64,000 nucleotides of DNA from an uncultured Aurantimonas sp. (GTDB lineage: Bacteria; Pseudomonadota; Alphaproteobacteria; Rhizobiales; Rhizobiaceae): the NCBI GenBank assembly GCA_947488615.1, contig CANKZU010000016.1, positions 1 through 64,000 of the forward strand. Reading direction: 5' to 3'. The translations under genes and the position numbers were made by a program. Every line of letters starts with the position of its first letter. Within the stretch, counting starts at the first letter, position 1. The notes below the pieces were generated by a model. The model saw only the letters and a program-made list of their open reading frames with translations. It was not told the origin of the DNA and searched no databases. Positions 25,852-35,254 of this stretch are shown piece by piece.

Positions 25852-27156
25852 TCAGACGGCCAGCGCGCGCTCGGCATAGGCGGCTTCGCCGAACACCCGG
25901 CGGTAGCGCGCGATTTCCGACGGCTCGCCGCTGGCCTTGGCGGGGTTGTCGGACAGCTTCACCGCCGGCCGGCCATTCGCCGAGACGACCTTGCAGACCA
26001 GCGAGATCGGATCGAGGCCGCTCATCGGCTCCGGCGCCGTGCCGCGGAAGTCGTTGGTCAAATTGGTGCCCCAGCCGAAGCTCATCCGCACCCGTCCCTC
26101 GAAATGCCGGTAGGTCCGCTCGATCGTGTCGGAATCCATGCCGTCGGAAAACACCAGCAGCTTCTCGCGCGGGTCCTCGCCCATCTTCTTCCACCAGGCG
26201 ATGATCTCCTCGCCGCCCTCGATCGGCGGCGCGGAGTCAGGCCGCAGTCCGGTCCAGCGGGCAAGCCACGCCGGCGCGTTCTTCAGGAAGGCCGGCGTGC
26301 CGAAGGTGTCGGGCAGGACGATCAGGAGATTGCCGCCATAATAGCTCTGCCACTGTTTGAGCACGTCATAGGGCGCCCGGCGCAGCTCCTCGTCGCTGTC
26401 GGCGAGCGCGGCCAGCACCATCGGCAGTTCGTGGGCGTTGGTGCCGATCGCTTCCAGATCGGTCTCCATGGCCAAGAGCACGTTGGACGAGCCGATCAGC
26501 CGATCGCCCAAGCCTTCCTTCAGCGCCTCCACGCACCAGCGTTGCCACAGGAAGGAATGCCGCCGGCGGGTGCCGAAATCGGAGATGCGCAGCTCGGGGA
26601 GCGCCTGCAATTGCTCGACCTTCTGCCACATCTTGGCTTTGGCGCGGGCATAGAGAACGTCCAGCTCGAAGCGCTTGAAATCCTTCATCGCCGCGCGCGA
26701 GCGCAGTTCGTTGATGATCGCCAGCGCCGGGATTTCCCACATCATCGTGTGGGTCCAGGGGCCGTGAAAATAGAGCTCGAACTGCCCGTCGACCCGGCGC
26801 AGTTCGTATTCCGGCAGCCGGAAATCCTCCAGCCATTCGAGGAAGTCCGGCCGGAAGATCTGCCGCGTGCCGTAGAAGGTGTTACCGGCCAGCCAGATCA
26901 TCTCGCGCTTGGTGAAGGAGAGCGAGCGGGTATGGTCGAGATGCTCGCGCAACTCCCCTTCGTCGATCACCTCGGCAAGCCGCACATGCCTCGAGCGGTT
27001 GTTCAGCGCGAAACTCGCTTCGACATTCGGATGCAGCCCGTGGATCATCTGCAGCATCAGCAGCTTGTAGAAATCCGTATCGAGCAGGCTCCGCACGATC
27101 GTGTCGAGCTTGAAGGTATGGTTCCAAACGCGCGTCGCGATGTCGGTCGCAATCAT
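25852..27156 (-). CDS. pncB: nicotinate phosphoribosyltransferase
   Basis: A 434-residue NAD-salvage enzyme that joins nicotinate to PRPP. The sequence reads like PncB throughout: [20 protein letters not shown] near the N-terminus, [51 protein letters not shown] and [14 protein letters not shown]. It is a single gene, convergent with the enolase-superfamily gene (45-base gap) and divergent from the GST. Confidence 0.96.
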   Translation of the reverse strand: MIATDIATRVWNHTFKLDTIVRSLLDTDFYKLLMLQMIHGLHPNVEASFALNNRSRHVRLAEVIDEGELREHLDHTRSLSFTKREMIWLAGNTFYGTRQIFRPDFLEWLEDFRLPEYELRRVDGQFELYFHGPWTHTMMWEIPALAIINELRSRAAMKDFKRFELDVLYARAKAKMWQKVEQLQALPELRISDFGTRRRHSFLWQRWCVEALKEGLGDRLIGSSNVLLAMETDLEAIGTNAHELPMVLAALADSDEELRRAPYDVLKQWQSYYGGNLLIVLPDTFGTPAFLKNAPAWLARWTGLRPDSAPPIEGGEEIIAWWKKMGEDPREKLLVFSDGMDSDTIERTYRHFEGRVRMSFGWGTNLTNDFRGTAPEPMSGLDPISLVCKVVSANGRPAVKLSDNPAKASGEPSEIARYRRVFGEAAYAERALAV

Positions 27157-27497
27157 CTTCAGCTCCTCTCATTCGCGCCGCGTCGAGGCGGATACGCTGC
27201 CCTGCGCCCTCCAAGAGGGTCTGCCGTTGCGAATGACAACATTTCAGCCGTTACAGGAGAACGCGGCGCGGATAAAGCGACCGCTGCCGCGGCGGCGCGG
27301 TCATCGTGAACGGATCGTCGTCCTTGTCGTGGGGCTCCGCCAACCCAGCCTAGCGAAGGCTGAACATGGCGCCGCGCCGTCGTCAAACCGTTCAGCGGCC
27401 TTGGGGCCGCGGCCGGTCCGCTTGCCTCACCGCCCCGGATGGTGTCGAAACGCCGTGACGTCATGACATTCGCTGAGATCGCGACACAGGAGATCCA
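27157..27497. other. 341-base gap between pncB and GST genes
   Basis: Divergent spacer that must hold the promoters of pncB and the GST gene. I see no tRNA, no clear FNR/FixK box, and no open frame with a ribosome site or recognisable product. Composition resembles its surroundings. Confidence 0.5.
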
Positions 27498-28178
27498 ATG
27501 CTGAAATTCTACTTCCACCCGACGCCGAACCCAATGAAGGTTGCGCTATTCATGAAAGAGGCCCGCCTCGATTACGAGCTGGTGCCCGTCGACACGCTGA
27601 AGGGCGAACAGCACCAGCCGGACTTCCGCGCGATCAATCCGAACGGCAAGCTGCCGGCGATCGAGGACGACGGCAAGCGGGTCTTCGATTCCAATGCCAT
27701 CCTACTCTACCTCGCCGAGAAACACGGCAAGTTCCTCGGCAAGCCGGAGGACCGGGGCGAGTTGTTGTCCTGGCTGATGTTCGTTGCCACCGGCCTTGGT
27801 CCGTATTCGGGTCAATCCGTGCATTTCCGCACGGTCGCCAAGGACAAGTCCGATTACGCCGCGAACCGCTATCTGCGCGAGGCGCAGCGCCACTACAAAG
27901 TTCTGGACGATCACTTGGCCGGCCGCGAGTTTTTCGTCGACGACAGCTACACCATCGTCGACATCGCCGCCTGGGGTTGGATCGACCGTGTCGCCAACGT
28001 GATGGGCGAAGGCGCGCTGGATGCCTATCCGAACCTCAAGCGCTGGTTCGACAGCGTCAACGCACGGCCGGCCGTCGCCGAAGCGCGGCAGATCGCCAAG
28101 GACGTCACCTTCAAGTCGGAGCGCGACGAAGCCGCGCTGCGCGCCTTGTTCCCGTCGAATTACGCCGAAACCGCCTGA
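27498..28178 (+). CDS. glutathione S-transferase
   Basis: A 226-residue cytosolic GST. The thioredoxin-fold N-terminal domain (about 1-80) has the glutathione-binding loop NPNGKLPAI and FDSNAILLYLAEKHG. The all-helical C-terminal domain includes REFFVDDSYTIVDIAAWGW, the usual N-capping motif. It resembles the YfcG/Nu-type bacterial GSTs, which act as disulfide-bond reductases or peroxidases. A strong hairpin follows ten bases after the stop. Confidence 0.92.
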   Translation: MLKFYFHPTPNPMKVALFMKEARLDYELVPVDTLKGEQHQPDFRAINPNGKLPAIEDDGKRVFDSNAILLYLAEKHGKFLGKPEDRGELLSWLMFVATGLGPYSGQSVHFRTVAKDKSDYAANRYLREAQRHYKVLDDHLAGREFFVDDSYTIVDIAAWGWIDRVANVMGEGALDAYPNLKRWFDSVNARPAVAEARQIAKDVTFKSERDEAALRALFPSNYAETA

Positions 28179-28187
28179 GACGGACCA

Positions 28188-28223
28188 TCGGATGCCGCCC
28201 CCGACCTGCGGGGCGGCATCCGA
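28188..28223 (+). terminator. 14-bp perfect hairpin after the GST gene
   Basis: The arms TCGGATGCCGCCCC and GGGGCGGCATCCGA pair without a mismatch around an eight-base loop. It lies ten bases after the GST stop and 49 before the methyltransferase start. It has no T tract, so it is either a Rho-assisted or pausing terminator, or a stabiliser separating the two genes. Confidence 0.6.
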
Positions 28224-28271
28224 ACGGCCGTGAGACGGCAAGCGCTCTCAGACATGATGAGGGGAATCGCC

Positions 28272-28982
28272 ATGCAACCACCCACCGCACTCAACGCCGC
28301 CTTCGCGGCGGGCGACACCGCCGCTGTCATCGCCGCAGCGCTAACGATGGACGGCGCGACGACCGTCATCGACATCGGCTGCGGCCACGGCGGCCTTGCC
28401 AAAGCTCTTACGGCGCGCGGCTTTCGGGTCACCGGCATCGACCCCGGCGAGGCGGCGATCGAAGCGGCCTGCACGGCTGCTCCCGAGGCCGACTTCGCGG
28501 TGGCCCCCGGTGAAAAACTGCCCTTCGCGGACCACAGCTTCGACGCCGCGGTGTTTCTCAATTCCCTGCATCATGTGCCCAAGGCCAAAATGCTCGACGC
28601 GCTCGGCGAGGCCGCGCGGGTGACGCGGACAGGCGGCACCGTACTCGTCATCGAACCGCTCGCCGAAGGCCCGTTCTTCGAGACCGTGCGCCCGATCGAT
28701 GACGAAACCGACATTCGCGGGGCCGCCGCCCGGGCGGTGGCGGATGCCTGCCGGGATGGCCGGTTCGAGCTGCGCGGCAACGTCGTCTACGAGCGCGAGG
28801 AACGCTTCGCCGACGTGGATGCCTTCATCCGCGGGGTGGTGTCCGTCGATCCGGCCCGCGCGGCGACGGTCGAAGCCAAGCGTGCGGAGGTCGAACGCCT
28901 GTTTGAGGCCAATGCCGCGAAAGATGAGGGCGCCAACATCTTCGCACAACCGCTGAGGGTCTACTGGCTGCGCAGACCGTGA
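28272..28982 (+). CDS. class I SAM-dependent methyltransferase
   Basis: A 236-residue Rossmann-fold methyltransferase. SAM motif I is VIDIGCGHGGLAKAL with Asp34, followed by VTGIDPGEAAIEAA, the acidic loop FADHSFDAAVFLNSLHHV and GGTVLVIEPLAEGPF. The start ATG 28272 is seven bases after GAGGGGA; ATG and GTG codons upstream in frame are less well placed. The methyl acceptor is unknown. The amidase gene starts 10 bases downstream, so the two are likely co-transcribed. Confidence 0.85.
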   Translation: MQPPTALNAAFAAGDTAAVIAAALTMDGATTVIDIGCGHGGLAKALTARGFRVTGIDPGEAAIEAACTAAPEADFAVAPGEKLPFADHSFDAAVFLNSLHHVPKAKMLDALGEAARVTRTGGTVLVIEPLAEGPFFETVRPIDDETDIRGAAARAVADACRDGRFELRGNVVYEREERFADVDAFIRGVVSVDPARAATVEAKRAEVERLFEANAAKDEGANIFAQPLRVYWLRRP

Positions 28983-28992
28983 GCGTTTCCCC

Positions 28993-30393
28993 ATGACGGA
29001 TCTCAGCGATTTGGCGGCCAGCGACCTTCTCGCCATGTTCCGCACCCGCGAAACGTCACCGACTGAGGTCTGGGCCGACGTCGAACGCCGAATCGCGGCC
29101 TGGGAGCCGTCGATCGCGGCGCTCTGGGCCTACGATCCTGAGAGCGCCCGGGCCGACGCAGGGACCGCCACGCAACGCTGGGCAAAGGGCGCGCCGAAAG
29201 GGCCGCTCGATGGCGTCCCGGTGACGATCAAGGAACTGATCGCGACGAAGGGCACGCCGATTCCCAACGGCACCGCCGCGACCACGCTCGTTCCCGCGCC
29301 TGAAGACGCACCGCCGGCCGCGCGGCTGCGCGAGGACGGCGCGATCATTTTCGCCAAGACCACCTGCCCCGATTACGGCATGCTGTCGTCGGGACTGTCG
29401 AGCTTCCACAAACTGTCGCGCAATCCCTGGGATGTCCGGCTCAATCCCGGCGGCTCCAGTGCCGGCGCCGGCGCCGCGGCGGCGGCCGGCTTTGGCCCGC
29501 TGCATCTGGGCACCGACATCGGCGGCTCGATCCGCATTCCCGCCGGCCTCACCGGCACGGTCGGCCTGAAGCCGAGCTATGGCCGCGTGCCGATCGATCC
29601 GACCTATATCGGCCGCGTCGCCGGACCGATGACCCGGACCGTCGCCGACACGGCGCTGATGATGGCGACGCTGTCGCGGCCCGATGTCCGCGATCCGACC
29701 GGCCTGCCACCGTCGGCGATCGACTGGAGCGACCTCACGCTCGACCCGAAGGGACTGCGCATCGGGGTCATGGAGGCGGCCGGATGCGGCCTGCCGGTCG
29801 ACCCGGACGTCTCGGCGACGCTCGCAGGTTGCGCGCGCGCCCTCGAAGAGGCTGGCGCCGTTGTCGAACCGGTACCGGGACTTCTTACCCGCGCCATGCT
29901 GGACGGTTTCGACCGTTTCTTTCGCGCCCGGTTCTGGGCGACGATGTCGGCCCTGCCGGACGAGAAAAGAGCGCTGGTGCTGCCCTATATCCGCGAATGG
30001 GCGACCGGTGCGGCAACGCTAACGGCCACGGACGTCGTCGAGGCTTTCGACCAGATCCAGGCGATCAAGGCCGCGGCGGCGGCACCTTTCGCCCGGTTCG
30101 ACGCCATCCTCTCGCCGATGAACCCGCAGGCGTCCTGGCCGGCCGAATGGGCCTCCCCGCTCGACGATCCCGCGCGGCCGTTCGAGCACATCGCCTTCAC
30201 CCTGCCGTGGAATGTCGGCGAACAGCCGGCGATCAGCGTCAATGGCGGGTTTACCGAAACCGGCTTGCCGGTCGGCGTGCAGATCGTCGGACCGCGCTAT
30301 GCCGACGGCTTTGTTCTCAAGCTGGCCGCCTTGCTGACCCACGCCGTCGACGCCGAACCGCGTTGGGCGAGCCTGCATCCCCCAGCCGCGTAA
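28993..30393 (+). CDS. amidase-signature enzyme
   Basis: A 466-residue amidase with the Ser-cisSer-Lys triad: Lys80 in VTIKELIATKG, Ser155 in GGSSAGAG and nucleophile Ser179 in GTDIGGSIR, with the 24-residue spacing typical of the family. It hydrolyses an amide to acid and ammonia; sequence alone does not give the substrate. GatA is excluded because no gatB/gatC genes are nearby. It is followed by a MarR-like regulator, which may control it. Confidence 0.92.
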   Translation: MTDLSDLAASDLLAMFRTRETSPTEVWADVERRIAAWEPSIAALWAYDPESARADAGTATQRWAKGAPKGPLDGVPVTIKELIATKGTPIPNGTAATTLVPAPEDAPPAARLREDGAIIFAKTTCPDYGMLSSGLSSFHKLSRNPWDVRLNPGGSSAGAGAAAAAGFGPLHLGTDIGGSIRIPAGLTGTVGLKPSYGRVPIDPTYIGRVAGPMTRTVADTALMMATLSRPDVRDPTGLPPSAIDWSDLTLDPKGLRIGVMEAAGCGLPVDPDVSATLAGCARALEEAGAVVEPVPGLLTRAMLDGFDRFFRARFWATMSALPDEKRALVLPYIREWATGAATLTATDVVEAFDQIQAIKAAAAAPFARFDAILSPMNPQASWPAEWASPLDDPARPFEHIAFTLPWNVGEQPAISVNGGFTETGLPVGVQIVGPRYADGFVLKLAALLTHAVDAEPRWASLHPPAA

Positions 30394-30589
30394 GCGTCGG
30401 AGCTTCGCACTGGCCTGGTTCAAAAGCCTCAGATTGCCCCGATTAATGGATCGTTCATCTTCTCGACGGGTTCTGGGTGCCTTTCCGGCCAGATCGCGCC
30501 GATGCCCGCCCATTCGGACGGCATCAGATTGAACATCCCTGCGCTTCCGCGATAAGACGGACGTAATTCAACGACGATGGCGCGAATTT

Positions 30590-31030
30590 GTGGACACGGA
30601 CCCGGTTACCACTGCCGATCTGGCCGGACTGCTCGAACAGATCGCGCGCCGGCTACACTCGCAAGGCTATGCCTCGCAGCTGTTTCCGGCCCAGTGGGCG
30701 GCGCTGCGCTATGTCCAGTCGGCGCCGCCGCACTTGCGCACGGCGATCGATCTCGCCCGCTTCCAGGGTCTCGCATCGGGCGCCGTCGCACGCACCGTCC
30801 GCACGCTGATCACCAAGGGCTATCTCGCCAAGCTGGGCACGATCGGACGCGGCCGCGCCGAACAGTTGGAACTGACCGATCGGGGCGTCGTCCTTTTGAA
30901 GAAGGACCCGCTGCAGTCCATCGCGGCCGCGCTCGAGCCCCTGAGCGAGAACGAGCGCCAGATCCTGGCGAAATGCCTCGATATCGCGATCCGCTCGACG
31001 ATGGCGGGGGACAGGCCCGACGCCGCTTGA
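30590..31030 (+). CDS. MarR-like winged-helix regulator
   Basis: A 146-residue DNA-binding protein. The helices LFPAQWAALRYVQSAPPH and the recognition region LARFQGLASGAVARTVRTLI, followed by the wing TIGRGRAEQLELTDRGVVLL, give the MarR/winged-helix pattern. The start is GTG 30590; no good ATG or ribosome site is visible. It is 196 bases after the amidase and convergent with the SAF-domain gene. The ligand is unknown. Confidence 0.78.
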   Translation: MDTDPVTTADLAGLLEQIARRLHSQGYASQLFPAQWAALRYVQSAPPHLRTAIDLARFQGLASGAVARTVRTLITKGYLAKLGTIGRGRAEQLELTDRGVVLLKKDPLQSIAAALEPLSENERQILAKCLDIAIRSTMAGDRPDAA

Positions 31031-31063
31031 TCCGAATCGGACGCCCCGGCGCGGTCCGTATAT

Positions 31064-32380
31064 TCAATCGGCGAACCGGCCGTCGGCCGCGTCGAGCTCG
31101 GCCCGCATCCTTGTGACCAGCAGGCTGGCGTCGGGCGCGCAATTGTCGTGGGTGACAAGCTCTCCCGCATTCACCGGCCGCACCACTTTCGCCTTCTCGA
31201 CCAGGCCGAGCGGTAAGGCGCGCCTGGCGCGCGCGTCATCCCAGGTCATCGCATAGCCGCGATAGTCGGCCTCGCCAATCCGCCCCAGCATCTCGCCCGG
31301 CTTCAGATCGCGTTTGGCGATGGCGCCGCATTCGGCCACCGGCCGATCCACGGGCACCATGTCCGGACGCCGATACATCACTGCGCGGGCCGCCGACAGC
31401 GGCGTCTCGAGGCTGGTCAGATGAAACGGCCGGATCAACGCGAAGCACGGGCCGGGGCCGACCCTCAGATCCGCCATCCGCTCGATCGCGCGGGGGTGGC
31501 GCGGCTTGACCACGCAAAAGACGCCGGGCGCGACCCCCTTGCCGATCGTGTAGTCGACGCAGCCGGTCTTCGACAGGATGCCGCCGTCCTCGGCCGTGCA
31601 GAGCACCTGGCCTAGATTGTCGCTGGTCGCTTCCGGGCCGTGCATGCCCGGCACGTCCGGCTTGAGACCGGTGCAATTGGCGATGGCGGTCATCTCCACC
31701 ATCGTCTTCGAGCCGTCGATGAACTCGACCAGCATGCGGGCGTTCATGTCCCTTTGCCGCGCCTCCTCCTCGAATTCCTCGGGAATGGCGGAATGGCGCA
31801 GCGGATTGTTCTTGCCCTTGCCGGCCGCGACCACCTCCATGCCGAGGCTCTGGGCAAACGAGATCAACTCCAGCGTCGAGGCGGGTTCGTCGCCGGCCGA
31901 TCCGGTATAGACCACGCCCGCGTCTCGCGCCTTGCGGGCAAGCAGGCGGCCGACGGTAATGTCAGCCTCGACGTTCAGCATGACGATGTGCTTGCCGTTG
32001 CGGATCGCCTCCATCGCCAGGAAGGTCCCGATTTCGGGGCTACCGGTGGCGTCGACGACGACATCGATGCGACCGGCCGCGCACAGCGCGCCGAGATCGT
32101 CGGTCACCGCGATTTGGCCGGCCTCGATCATGCGGTCGATGTCTAACGCGCTGGCGGCGACGACGCCATGATCGTCGCTGTAACCCGCCATGGCGATCGC
32201 CTGCATCGGCCGCCGGGGGCTGTTCGCCGCGACGGCGCCGACGCGGATGCCGGTCATCATCGCGATCTGGACGACGATGTCCGTTCCCATCTGCCCGGCT
32301 CCGGCCAGGCCGATCGTCACCGGTCCGTGCCGGTCGGTGTAGGCGGCAAGCTCGGCGGCAAAGCCGATGCGTTCGATCAT
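31064..32380 (-). CDS. NAD-binding oxidoreductase with SAF domain
   Basis: A 438-residue two-part protein. The N-terminal Rossmann domain, like homoserine dehydrogenase, has TIGLAGAGQMGTDIVVQIA (residues about 21-39), IDVVVDATGSPEIGT and GKHIVMLNVEADITVGRLLA. The C-terminal part has a SAF-like segment with CGAIAKRDLKPGEMLGRIGE and VRPVNAGELVTHDNCAPD. Such proteins are often labelled FlgA-like because of the SAF domain alone. Some relatives sit in sugar-acid catabolic loci. It is monocistronic here and its substrate is unknown. Confidence 0.8.
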   Translation of the reverse strand: MIERIGFAAELAAYTDRHGPVTIGLAGAGQMGTDIVVQIAMMTGIRVGAVAANSPRRPMQAIAMAGYSDDHGVVAASALDIDRMIEAGQIAVTDDLGALCAAGRIDVVVDATGSPEIGTFLAMEAIRNGKHIVMLNVEADITVGRLLARKARDAGVVYTGSAGDEPASTLELISFAQSLGMEVVAAGKGKNNPLRHSAIPEEFEEEARQRDMNARMLVEFIDGSKTMVEMTAIANCTGLKPDVPGMHGPEATSDNLGQVLCTAEDGGILSKTGCVDYTIGKGVAPGVFCVVKPRHPRAIERMADLRVGPGPCFALIRPFHLTSLETPLSAARAVMYRRPDMVPVDRPVAECGAIAKRDLKPGEMLGRIGEADYRGYAMTWDDARARRALPLGLVEKAKVVRPVNAGELVTHDNCAPDASLLVTRMRAELDAADGRFAD

Positions 32381-32511
32381 GGGTCTGACGGTCCTAGGTG
32401 GCGGAAGCGAGGGTCCGGCTCAGCGGGTTCGCGCCTTCTAGAGCAACATGCGCTCCGATGGAATGATTCAGCGCGACTGGGACACAACCGCACCAAGGCC
32501 CGCGCGTTCCC

Positions 32512-33069
32512 TCACAGGGCGACGCGGTCGCCGCGGCCGCTGCCCGTAACGGTCCGCAGGATCAGGACGAGGTCGCCGACGAAACTGCGCGTCGCGACAT
32601 AGGCGGCGTCGATCTCAGCAAGCAGAACGGGATCGGACATGTCGACGCCCATTACCTGTGCCTTGCCGGTGATACCCGGCCGCACGTCGAGGACGCCGCG
32701 CCGTTCCCGCTCGGCGATCAGGACAGCCTGCGACGGCAGGCAGGGCCGCGGCCCGACGAAGCTCATCTCGCCCTTTAAGACGTTCCACAGCTGCGGCAGC
32801 TCGTCGAGCTTCAAGGCCCGCAACCGCAGCCCGAGCGGCGTCACCGCCGCGGCGGGCGTCTCATGGGAAGCGGCGGATTTGGTTGCCCGGTGCATGGTTC
32901 GCAGCTTGTAGCAGACGAAGGTTCGACCCCGCAGACCGACCCGCTCCTGGGCAAAAAGGCCAGGGCCGTCGCTGTCGCGGCGCACGAGAATCGCGAGCAC
33001 GCCGATCAACCAGCCGAGCAGGATCAGTCCGACAAGGCTAGCGAAAAGGTCAAAAAGTCGTTTCATCAC
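32512..33069 (-). CDS. monotopic sugar-phosphate transferase
   Basis: A 185-residue bacterial sugar transferase of the PglC type. It has one membrane re-entrant helix (FDLFASLVGLILLGWLIGVLA), FAQERVGLRGRTFVCYKLRTM, the catalytic Asp-Glu pair in KLDELPQLWNVLKGEMSFVG, PRPCLPSQ and VRPGITGKAQVMGVD. It moves a sugar phosphate from a UDP-sugar to undecaprenyl phosphate, the first step of a polysaccharide or glycan. It is the minimal core without the large N-terminal domain of WcaJ, and no other glycan gene is in view. Confidence 0.9.
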   Translation of the reverse strand: MMKRLFDLFASLVGLILLGWLIGVLAILVRRDSDGPGLFAQERVGLRGRTFVCYKLRTMHRATKSAASHETPAAAVTPLGLRLRALKLDELPQLWNVLKGEMSFVGPRPCLPSQAVLIAERERRGVLDVRPGITGKAQVMGVDMSDPVLLAEIDAAYVATRSFVGDLVLILRTVTGSGRGDRVAL

Positions 33070-33204
33070 TGCGTCCGCTGGTGCACCGGCCGAAGCCCGG
33101 TGACGGGCCTGATGCCAACGCGCCAGCCGTTCGGAGCTCGCGCGGAAGAAATTGACGGCATCCGGCTCCTGACACTATCGAACGAGGCAAGCAAGAGGTG
33201 GATC

Positions 33205-33405
33205 ATGAGCGACGGCGGTACAGCGGGCGACAAGCAAAAATCAAGACGTCAGCAGCGGCTGGAGGCGCAATTGCGGGAAAATCTCCGCCGGCGCAAGGAG
33301 CAGGCCCGCGCGCGCCGTGACGAGAAGGCGCCGCGAGATTCGGACGATATCGCGAATCCGGGCTCGGACACCGGGTCCCATCAGGACGGCGACGATCACG
33401 CATGA
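33205..33405 (+). CDS. small basic protein upstream of hemA
   Basis: A 66-residue, very hydrophilic protein with a highly basic helical middle (QKSRRQQRLEAQLRENLRRR) and an acidic C-terminal tail. The ATG at 33205 follows AGAGG by six bases. Short proteins with the pattern RRxxRLxAxLRENLRRRKxQAR recur in Rhizobiales as conserved hypotheticals, by my recollection. Charge pattern suggests a nucleic-acid-binding or ribosome-associated role, but no function is known. Confidence 0.65.
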   Translation: MSDGGTAGDKQKSRRQQRLEAQLRENLRRRKEQARARRDEKAPRDSDDIANPGSDTGSHQDGDDHA

Positions 33406-33445
33406 GGGTTTGGAACCCGGCCACATCCCGCTGTCGATCGACCGA

Positions 33446-33459
33446 TTGATCTGTATCAA
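33446..33459. promoter_or_regulatory. FixK/FNR binding site upstream of hemA
   Basis: TTGATCTGTATCAA is a perfect match to the FNR/FixK consensus TTGAT-N4-ATCAA. It lies 90 bases before the hemA start, in the 144-base gap after the small basic protein. FixK- or FnrL-type oxygen control of hemA is known in several alphaproteobacteria, so low-oxygen activation of haem synthesis is the expected role. Confidence 0.85.
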
Positions 33460-33549
33460 GGCCCCTCGCCCCTTACTCCGGCATCCCATTCTTGTGACGT
33501 GGACTTTGCGCCATGCCGCATTTAGAACGGTTCTGACAAGGAGTTCGCG

Positions 33550-34830
33550 ATGATCGATTACCAGAGCCAGTTCGAGTCGGCGATCGAGGCGTTGCATGCC
33601 GAAAAGCGCTATCGGGTGTTTGCCGATCTCGAACGGATCGCCGGGCAATTCCCGAAGGCGCTCTGGCGGCATGACGGCAAGGTTCGCGAGATCACGGTCT
33701 GGTGTTCCAACGACTATCTCGGAATGGGCCAACATGGCGATGTGATCGCGGCGATGACGGCGACCGTCACGGCGATGGGCTCCGGCGCCGGCGGCACCCG
33801 CAACATCTCCGGCACCAACCATCCCCTGGTCGAACTTGAGCGCGAGCTGGCCGATCTGCACGGCAAGGAGGCGGCGCTCGTCTTCACCTCTGGCTTCGTC
33901 TCCAACGAAGCCTCGATCTCGACCATCGCCAAACTCCTGCCCAACTGCCTGATCCTTTCCGACGAACTGAACCACGCCTCGATGATCGAGGGGGTCCGCA
34001 GGGCCGGAACCAAGAAGCAGGTCTTCCGTCACAACGACATGGCGCATCTGGAGGAATTGCTGAAGGCCGCCGACCCGAAGCAGCCGAAACTGATCGTCTT
34101 CGAGAGCGTCTACTCGATGGACGGCGACATCGCGCCAATCGAAAAGATCGTCGAACTCGCCGAATACTATAACGCCATGACCTATATCGACGAGGTGCAC
34201 GCGGTCGGCATGTACGGCCCGCGCGGCGGCGGCATCTCCGAGCGCGACGCGCTCGCCCAGCGCATCGACGTGATCGAGGGAACCCTGGCCAAGGCCTTCG
34301 GCGTCCTCGGCGGCTACATTACCGGCACCAAGGCAGTCATCGACGCTGTGCGTTCCTACGCGCCGGGCTTCATCTTCACGACCGCGCTGCCGCCGGCGCT
34401 GGCGGCTGCCGCGACCGCCTCGATCCGCCATCTCAAGACCTCGCAGACCGAGCGCGACGCCCAGCAACGTCAGGCCGCCCAGGCCAAGAGCGTGCTGCGC
34501 GGCGCCGACCTGCCGGTCATGGCGTCCGACACGCATATCGTTCCGCTGGCGGTCGGTGATCCCGACCTGTGCAAGAAGGCCAGCGATCATCTCTTGCAGC
34601 GGCACGGCATCTACATCCAGCCGATCAATTACCCGACGGTGCCGCGCGGCACCGAACGGCTGCGGATCACCCCGACGCCATTGCATTCCGACGCTCTGAT
34701 CGAGACGCTGAAGGACGCCCTGGTCGAGACCTGGAATGCCGTCGGCATTCCCTTCGCGACAGAGCGGCCTGCCCATGCCGAACGCTCAGCGAAGGTCACT
34801 CCCCTGGTCGTCTCGCAAGCCGGCGGCTGA
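33550..34830 (+). CDS. hemA: 5-aminolevulinate synthase
   Basis: The first enzyme of tetrapyrrole synthesis in alphaproteobacteria, joining glycine and succinyl-CoA with PLP; 426 residues. It shows [68 protein letters not shown] and the PLP Lys248 in [14 protein letters not shown]. The start ATG 33550 lies six bases after AAGGAG. A FixK/FNR box upstream points to oxygen-dependent expression. Extra haem demand fits the c-type cytochrome encoded elsewhere in the window. Confidence 0.97.
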   Translation: MIDYQSQFESAIEALHAEKRYRVFADLERIAGQFPKALWRHDGKVREITVWCSNDYLGMGQHGDVIAAMTATVTAMGSGAGGTRNISGTNHPLVELERELADLHGKEAALVFTSGFVSNEASISTIAKLLPNCLILSDELNHASMIEGVRRAGTKKQVFRHNDMAHLEELLKAADPKQPKLIVFESVYSMDGDIAPIEKIVELAEYYNAMTYIDEVHAVGMYGPRGGGISERDALAQRIDVIEGTLAKAFGVLGGYITGTKAVIDAVRSYAPGFIFTTALPPALAAAATASIRHLKTSQTERDAQQRQAAQAKSVLRGADLPVMASDTHIVPLAVGDPDLCKKASDHLLQRHGIYIQPINYPTVPRGTERLRITPTPLHSDALIETLKDALVETWNAVGIPFATERPAHAERSAKVTPLVVSQAGG

Positions 34831-34876
34831 TTACCGGCGAAAAAGGCTTCCTCCCAACATCGCTGCGGGTGTCTCG

Positions 34877-35254
34877 ATGAAAGTCTCGCTCGATCATTTC
34901 CTGGAAAAACTGCCGCTGCCGGCCACCGCGGACTGGCCCGACGGAGTCTTCCATGCCGAGGCCCTGTCCCACGGCACGATGACGCTCGAGGTCTTCGCGC
35001 CGCGCGGCGAGGACCGCCAGCGTCCGCACGGCCAGGACGAACTCTACATCGTCGCGTCCGGTGAAGCGGATTTTACCCGGGAAGGCGAACGCGAGCATGT
35101 TCGCGCCGGCGACGCTCTGTTCGTGCGGGCGAGCAAAGACCACCGTTTCGAGGGCATGTCGAACGACTTCGCCACGTGGGTGATCTTCTGGGGACCTCCC
35201 GGCGGCGAGGAGCCGGCGCCCTCACCCTCGGTCTTCGCTTCCGTCGACGCTTGA
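34877..35254 (+). CDS. cupin-domain protein
   Basis: A 125-residue single-domain cupin. Motif 1 appears as RPHGQDELYIVASGEADFTREGE and motif 2 as VRAGDALFVRASKDHRFEGM; His, Glu and the later His can form a metal site. Such small cupins may be enzymes, sugar-binding or sensory proteins. The gene starts 46 bases after hemA. Its last 33 bases overlap the end of the convergent AbrB-family gene. Confidence 0.83.
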   Translation: MKVSLDHFLEKLPLPATADWPDGVFHAEALSHGTMTLEVFAPRGEDRQRPHGQDELYIVASGEADFTREGEREHVRAGDALFVRASKDHRFEGMSNDFATWVIFWGPPGGEEPAPSPSVFASVDA

